From: CBDCUC01 sp965222485
GTDB lineage: Bacteria > Pseudomonadota > Alphaproteobacteria > Rhizobiales > Hyphomicrobiaceae
Direction of reading: 5' to 3'
Assembly: GCA_965222485.1 (NCBI GenBank)
Contig: CBDCUC010000040.1
Coordinates: forward strand, 1,550,001 to 1,614,000
Length of the DNA stretch: 64,000 bases
The position numbers were made by a program, and so were the translations under genes. Shown here in pieces: positions 61,318 to 64,000 of the stretch. Numbering within the stretch: position 1 is the first letter of the stretch; every line of letters starts with the position of its first letter. Below the pieces are notes generated by a model. That model was not told where the DNA came from, did no database searches, and was given only the letters and a program-made list of their open reading frames with translations.

Positions 61318-63867
61318 TTAATGGCGTTCGACGAAACTGTCGACGACACGCTTTTGGCCAGCCTTCTCAAAATCGATGGTGAGCTTATTGCCATCAATCT
61401 CGGCAATACGCCCGTAGCCGAATTTCTGGTGAAAAACGCGCTCGCCGGTTTTGAATGAGGAGGTTGTGGAGGAGGAGGCAACCAATTCGCCCTCAATGGT
61501 TACCGGACCGCGATCCGCTCTTCTCGCCGTATTTGAACTGCTGGCGGCCTGGCGTTCACGTGCGCGTTTCCAACCGGGCGTTTCGTAGGTTGATTGAAAT
61601 TGTGGTTCATCATGATCGAAGCGGCTGCGCATGGGCGCATCGAAGTATGCGCCGCCGAATTGAGATCGGGAGCCACCGTAGGGACTTGGTGCTTCTTTCA
61701 CCTCGACGTGTGCTTCTGGTAATTCGTCGACAAAACGTGATGGGTGAGCGGCCTGATAAAGGCCGTGCGTGCGCCTATTTTGCGTAAATGAAATGCGCGC
61801 ACTTTTCTTGGCGCGGGTGAGGCCGACGTAAGCGAGGCGGCGTTCTTCCTCTAGCCCTGCAAGACCACTTTCATCCAGGGAGCGCTGGTGCGGGAATAAG
61901 CCTTCCTCCCATCCGGATAGAAATACTGTGTCGAACTCAAGGCCCTTGGCGGCATGGAGTGTCATAAGCGATACGCGGTCGCCATCGTCGCTCTGATCGG
62001 CATCCATAACCAGGGAGACGTGCTCGATAAACCCTTGCAGGTTGTCGAACTGGTGCATGAAGCGCACAAGTTCTTTCAAGTTCTCAAGGCGTGACTGGGC
62101 TTGCGGACTTTTGTCCGCCTGCCACATCGCGGTGTAGCCGGACTCATCAAGAATGAGCTCTGCAAGTTCCGTGTGTGGCAATGTGTCGATTTGAGACCGC
62201 CAGCGCTCGAAGCTCAACAATAGATCTGTGAGCGAGCGGCGCGCTTTGCCCGTCAGGTCTTCCGTTTCAACGATATCACGTGCGGCCTGATACAAAGAGG
62301 TCTGTCGCGCACGTGCCAGTTCGCGTACGCGGCGTACGCTCGTCTCGCCAATACCGCGCTTGGGAACATTGACAATGCGCTCAAATTTGAGGTCGTTGTC
62401 TGGATTAAGCGCGACATCCAGATACGCAATGGCGTCTTTAATTTCGGCGCGTTCATAAAAGCGTGGGCCTCCGATGACGCGGTAAGGCAGGCCGAGGGTG
62501 ACGAAGCGATCTTCGAGCACCCGCATTTGGAAGGACGCGCGCACCAGGACGGCGATCTCGTTCATGGGCTGTCCGGCGTTGTGCATGGATTCGATATCAC
62601 TGGTTATGCCGCGAGCCTCTTCCTCATCGTCCCACAGGCCGCTCACAGTAACCTTTTCGCCCATCTCGCCGTCAGTAAACAGCGTCTTGCCGAGACGGCT
62701 TTCGTTTGCAGAGATGAGACCGGAGGCGGCAGCCAGTATGTGGCCTGTGGAGCGGTAATTGCGTTCCAGTCTGATTACGGTGGCGCCGGGGAAGTCCTCT
62801 TCGAAACGCAGGATGTTGTCGACCTCGGCGCCGCGCCAGCCGTAGATGGACTGATCGTCGTCGCCGACACAGCAAATGTTTGGAGATCCTTGTGCCAACA
62901 GTCTCAACCACATGTACTGGGCAACATTCGTGTCCTGGTATTCGTCGACCAGAATGTAGCGAAAGCGGCGGTGGTAATCGGCAAGGATGTCGGGGTGTTT
63001 TAAGAATATCGTCAGTGTTTCCAGCAGCAGGTCGCCGAAGTCGCAGGCGTTGAGTTCCTTCAGGCGTGTCTGATAGGCGGCGTAAAGTTCGCGCGCCTTG
63101 CCGCCAGCAAAGGATGCGCCATCACCCTTGGATATTTTCTCAGGTGTCAGTCCGCGGTTTTTCCAGCCATCGACCAGAGCAGCGAATTGGCGCGCGGGCC
63201 ATCGGTCCTTGTCGATACCCTCCGCTTCGATGACCTGCTTCATGAGGCGGATCTGGTCGTCTGTGTCGAGAATGGTGAAGTTCGACTTCAGGTCTGCGAG
63301 TTCGGCATGACGTCGAAGTATTTTGACGCCGATGGAATGGAAGGTGCCAAGCCATGGCATGCCCTCTACAGTCCCGCCCACGAGGGATGCGATGCGCTCT
63401 TTCATTTCGCGCGCTGCCTTGTTGGTGAAGGTCACGGCGAGTATTTGCGAGGGGTAGGCAAGCGATTTGTTGAGGATGTGAGCGATGCGTGTCGTCAACA
63501 CACGCGTCTTGCCGGTGCCCGCGCCAGCAAGGACGAGGACCGGTCCATCGAGAGTTTCGATTGCCAGGCGTTGTTCTGCGTTGAGGTTGTCGAGATAGTC
63601 GGTCGGGGCAGAACGCGGTGCCGAAGCTGCGATGGCACGCTCCGATATAGATGGGCGAGGTGCTGGTTCGTCGGCCGGTTCCGCAGGCAGATCGGGGAAT
63701 GGTGGTTCGGCGAAGTCAGCGCTGTCTTCAAAACCATCGTGCGCCGCTGGTGGCGGGGTGGCGTCAGCCTCTTCGTTATCATGCAGCGGCAGGTCGAACG
63801 GCAGTTCGTCCGTGCCCGTTGCCGGTTCGGTGTGCGGCGTCTTCTTTTTCTTTTGATTCGTGCTCAT
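61318..63867 (-). CDS. uvrD: UvrD/PcrA-type superfamily I DNA helicase
   Basis: An 849-residue 3'-5' helicase for nucleotide-excision and mismatch repair. It begins with an unusual acidic, Pro/Ala-rich extension of about 88 residues. The helicase motifs then follow: NAEQRLAIE (Q), AGAGTGKT (Walker A, 114-121), TFTNKAAREMK (Ia), LVDEYQDTN (II), GDDDQSIYGWRGA (III), RLERNYRST (IV), VSLMTLHAAKGLEFDTVF (V) and VGLTRAKK (VI). The C-terminus has a Tudor-like tail (GERVFHQKFGYGRIAEIDGNKLTIDFEKAGQKRVVDSFVE) typical of PcrA/UvrD. PcrA and UvrD cannot be separated by eye. ATG 63867. Confidence 0.95.
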   Translation of the reverse strand: MSTNQKKKKTPHTEPATGTDELPFDLPLHDNEEADATPPPAAHDGFEDSADFAEPPFPDLPAEPADEPAPRPSISERAIAASAPRSAPTDYLDNLNAEQRLAIETLDGPVLVLAGAGTGKTRVLTTRIAHILNKSLAYPSQILAVTFTNKAAREMKERIASLVGGTVEGMPWLGTFHSIGVKILRRHAELADLKSNFTILDTDDQIRLMKQVIEAEGIDKDRWPARQFAALVDGWKNRGLTPEKISKGDGASFAGGKARELYAAYQTRLKELNACDFGDLLLETLTIFLKHPDILADYHRRFRYILVDEYQDTNVAQYMWLRLLAQGSPNICCVGDDDQSIYGWRGAEVDNILRFEEDFPGATVIRLERNYRSTGHILAAASGLISANESRLGKTLFTDGEMGEKVTVSGLWDDEEEARGITSDIESMHNAGQPMNEIAVLVRASFQMRVLEDRFVTLGLPYRVIGGPRFYERAEIKDAIAYLDVALNPDNDLKFERIVNVPKRGIGETSVRRVRELARARQTSLYQAARDIVETEDLTGKARRSLTDLLLSFERWRSQIDTLPHTELAELILDESGYTAMWQADKSPQAQSRLENLKELVRFMHQFDNLQGFIEHVSLVMDADQSDDGDRVSLMTLHAAKGLEFDTVFLSGWEEGLFPHQRSLDESGLAGLEEERRLAYVGLTRAKKSARISFTQNRRTHGLYQAAHPSRFVDELPEAHVEVKEAPSPYGGSRSQFGGAYFDAPMRSRFDHDEPQFQSTYETPGWKRARERQAASSSNTARRADRGPVTIEGELVASSSTTSSFKTGERVFHQKFGYGRIAEIDGNKLTIDFEKAGQKRVVDSFVERH

Positions 63868-64000
63868 TGGGCACGATTATAACACTTGCCATAGGTCCGC
63901 AATTAGGCCTGGTTACTGCCGCTCCACAGGCTTGGTACAGGTTCGTGATCTGGCCTGGCGCGCTCGAGGCAAATGGGTCACGCAGGCCCCAGCATTTTGG

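Noticed and set aside
61263..61496. N-terminal extension of the POT transporter
   Set aside because: It runs antiparallel-frame inside the uvrD 3' end and reads as low-complexity sequence before the true family start.

Overview
This 64 kb window is a chromosomal segment of an alphaproteobacterium, most likely of the order Hyphomicrobiales (Rhizobiales) or a close relative. This is inferred from an extended division and cell-wall (dcw) cluster ending in ftsQ-ftsA-ftsZ-lpxC-bamD-ligA, murein genes of the meso-diaminopimelate type, a nearby prmA / aminopeptidase P / uvrD block, and a bactofilin. I see no phage, integrase, transposase, CRISPR array, rRNA or tRNA. No block has an obviously foreign base composition; the only strongly A+T-rich stretch is the intergenic region near 59050.

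Layout. 1-5005: signalling genes, namely a cut-off response regulator, a large membrane hybrid histidine kinase, and a divergent GAF histidine kinase broken by a one-base frameshift. 5150-11895: metabolic and accessory genes (serine hydrolase, DsbA-type isomerase, fasciclin protein, MAPEG protein, an SDR lacking the catalytic tyrosine, acetoacetyl-CoA synthetase) with the RNase P RNA gene rnpB between them. 12222-21391: envelope and unassigned genes: a DUF4349 protein, an inverse-autotransporter-like protein with a beta-helix passenger, an SPFH-domain lipoprotein with a two-helix membrane partner, a PPC-repeat / FAH / cyclase operon on the minus strand, and a class III adenylate cyclase.

22052-45132: the dcw cluster, all on the plus strand: mraZ, rsmH, ftsL, ftsI, murE, murF, mraY, murD, ftsW, murG, murC, murB, ddl, ftsQ, ftsA, ftsZ, lpxC, bamD. 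Together they make lipid II (MurC-F, MraY, MurG, Ddl), polymerise it at the septum (FtsW, FtsI), organise the Z ring (FtsZ, FtsA, FtsQ, FtsL), commit lipid A synthesis (LpxC) and assemble outer-membrane proteins (BamD). Several gene pairs overlap or nearly touch (mraZ-rsmH, murE-murF, murD-ftsW, murC-murB). Longer gaps precede mraZ, mraY, murD, murC, ftsZ, lpxC and bamD and may hold internal regulation; a 32-codon ORF with a strong Shine-Dalgarno runs into mraY.

45510-63867: two glutathione-transferase-family genes lie between bamD and ligA, where recN usually sits in relatives. Then come ligA, a small secreted cysteine-containing protein with a good terminator, aminopeptidase P, prmA, a DUF3754 protein, a large beta-solenoid membrane protein convergent with a bactofilin, a cysteine-rich COG2345-type regulator divergent from a cytochrome P460 gene across an A+T-rich palindrome, a POT peptide transporter and a UvrD-type helicase.

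The least-explained pieces are the inverse-autotransporter / SPFH-lipoprotein locus (13401-17139), the beta-solenoid membrane protein (54903-57332), the regulator / P460 pair (58349-59727), and the untranslated structures before mraZ and around mraY. All family calls are by eye; no database search was run.
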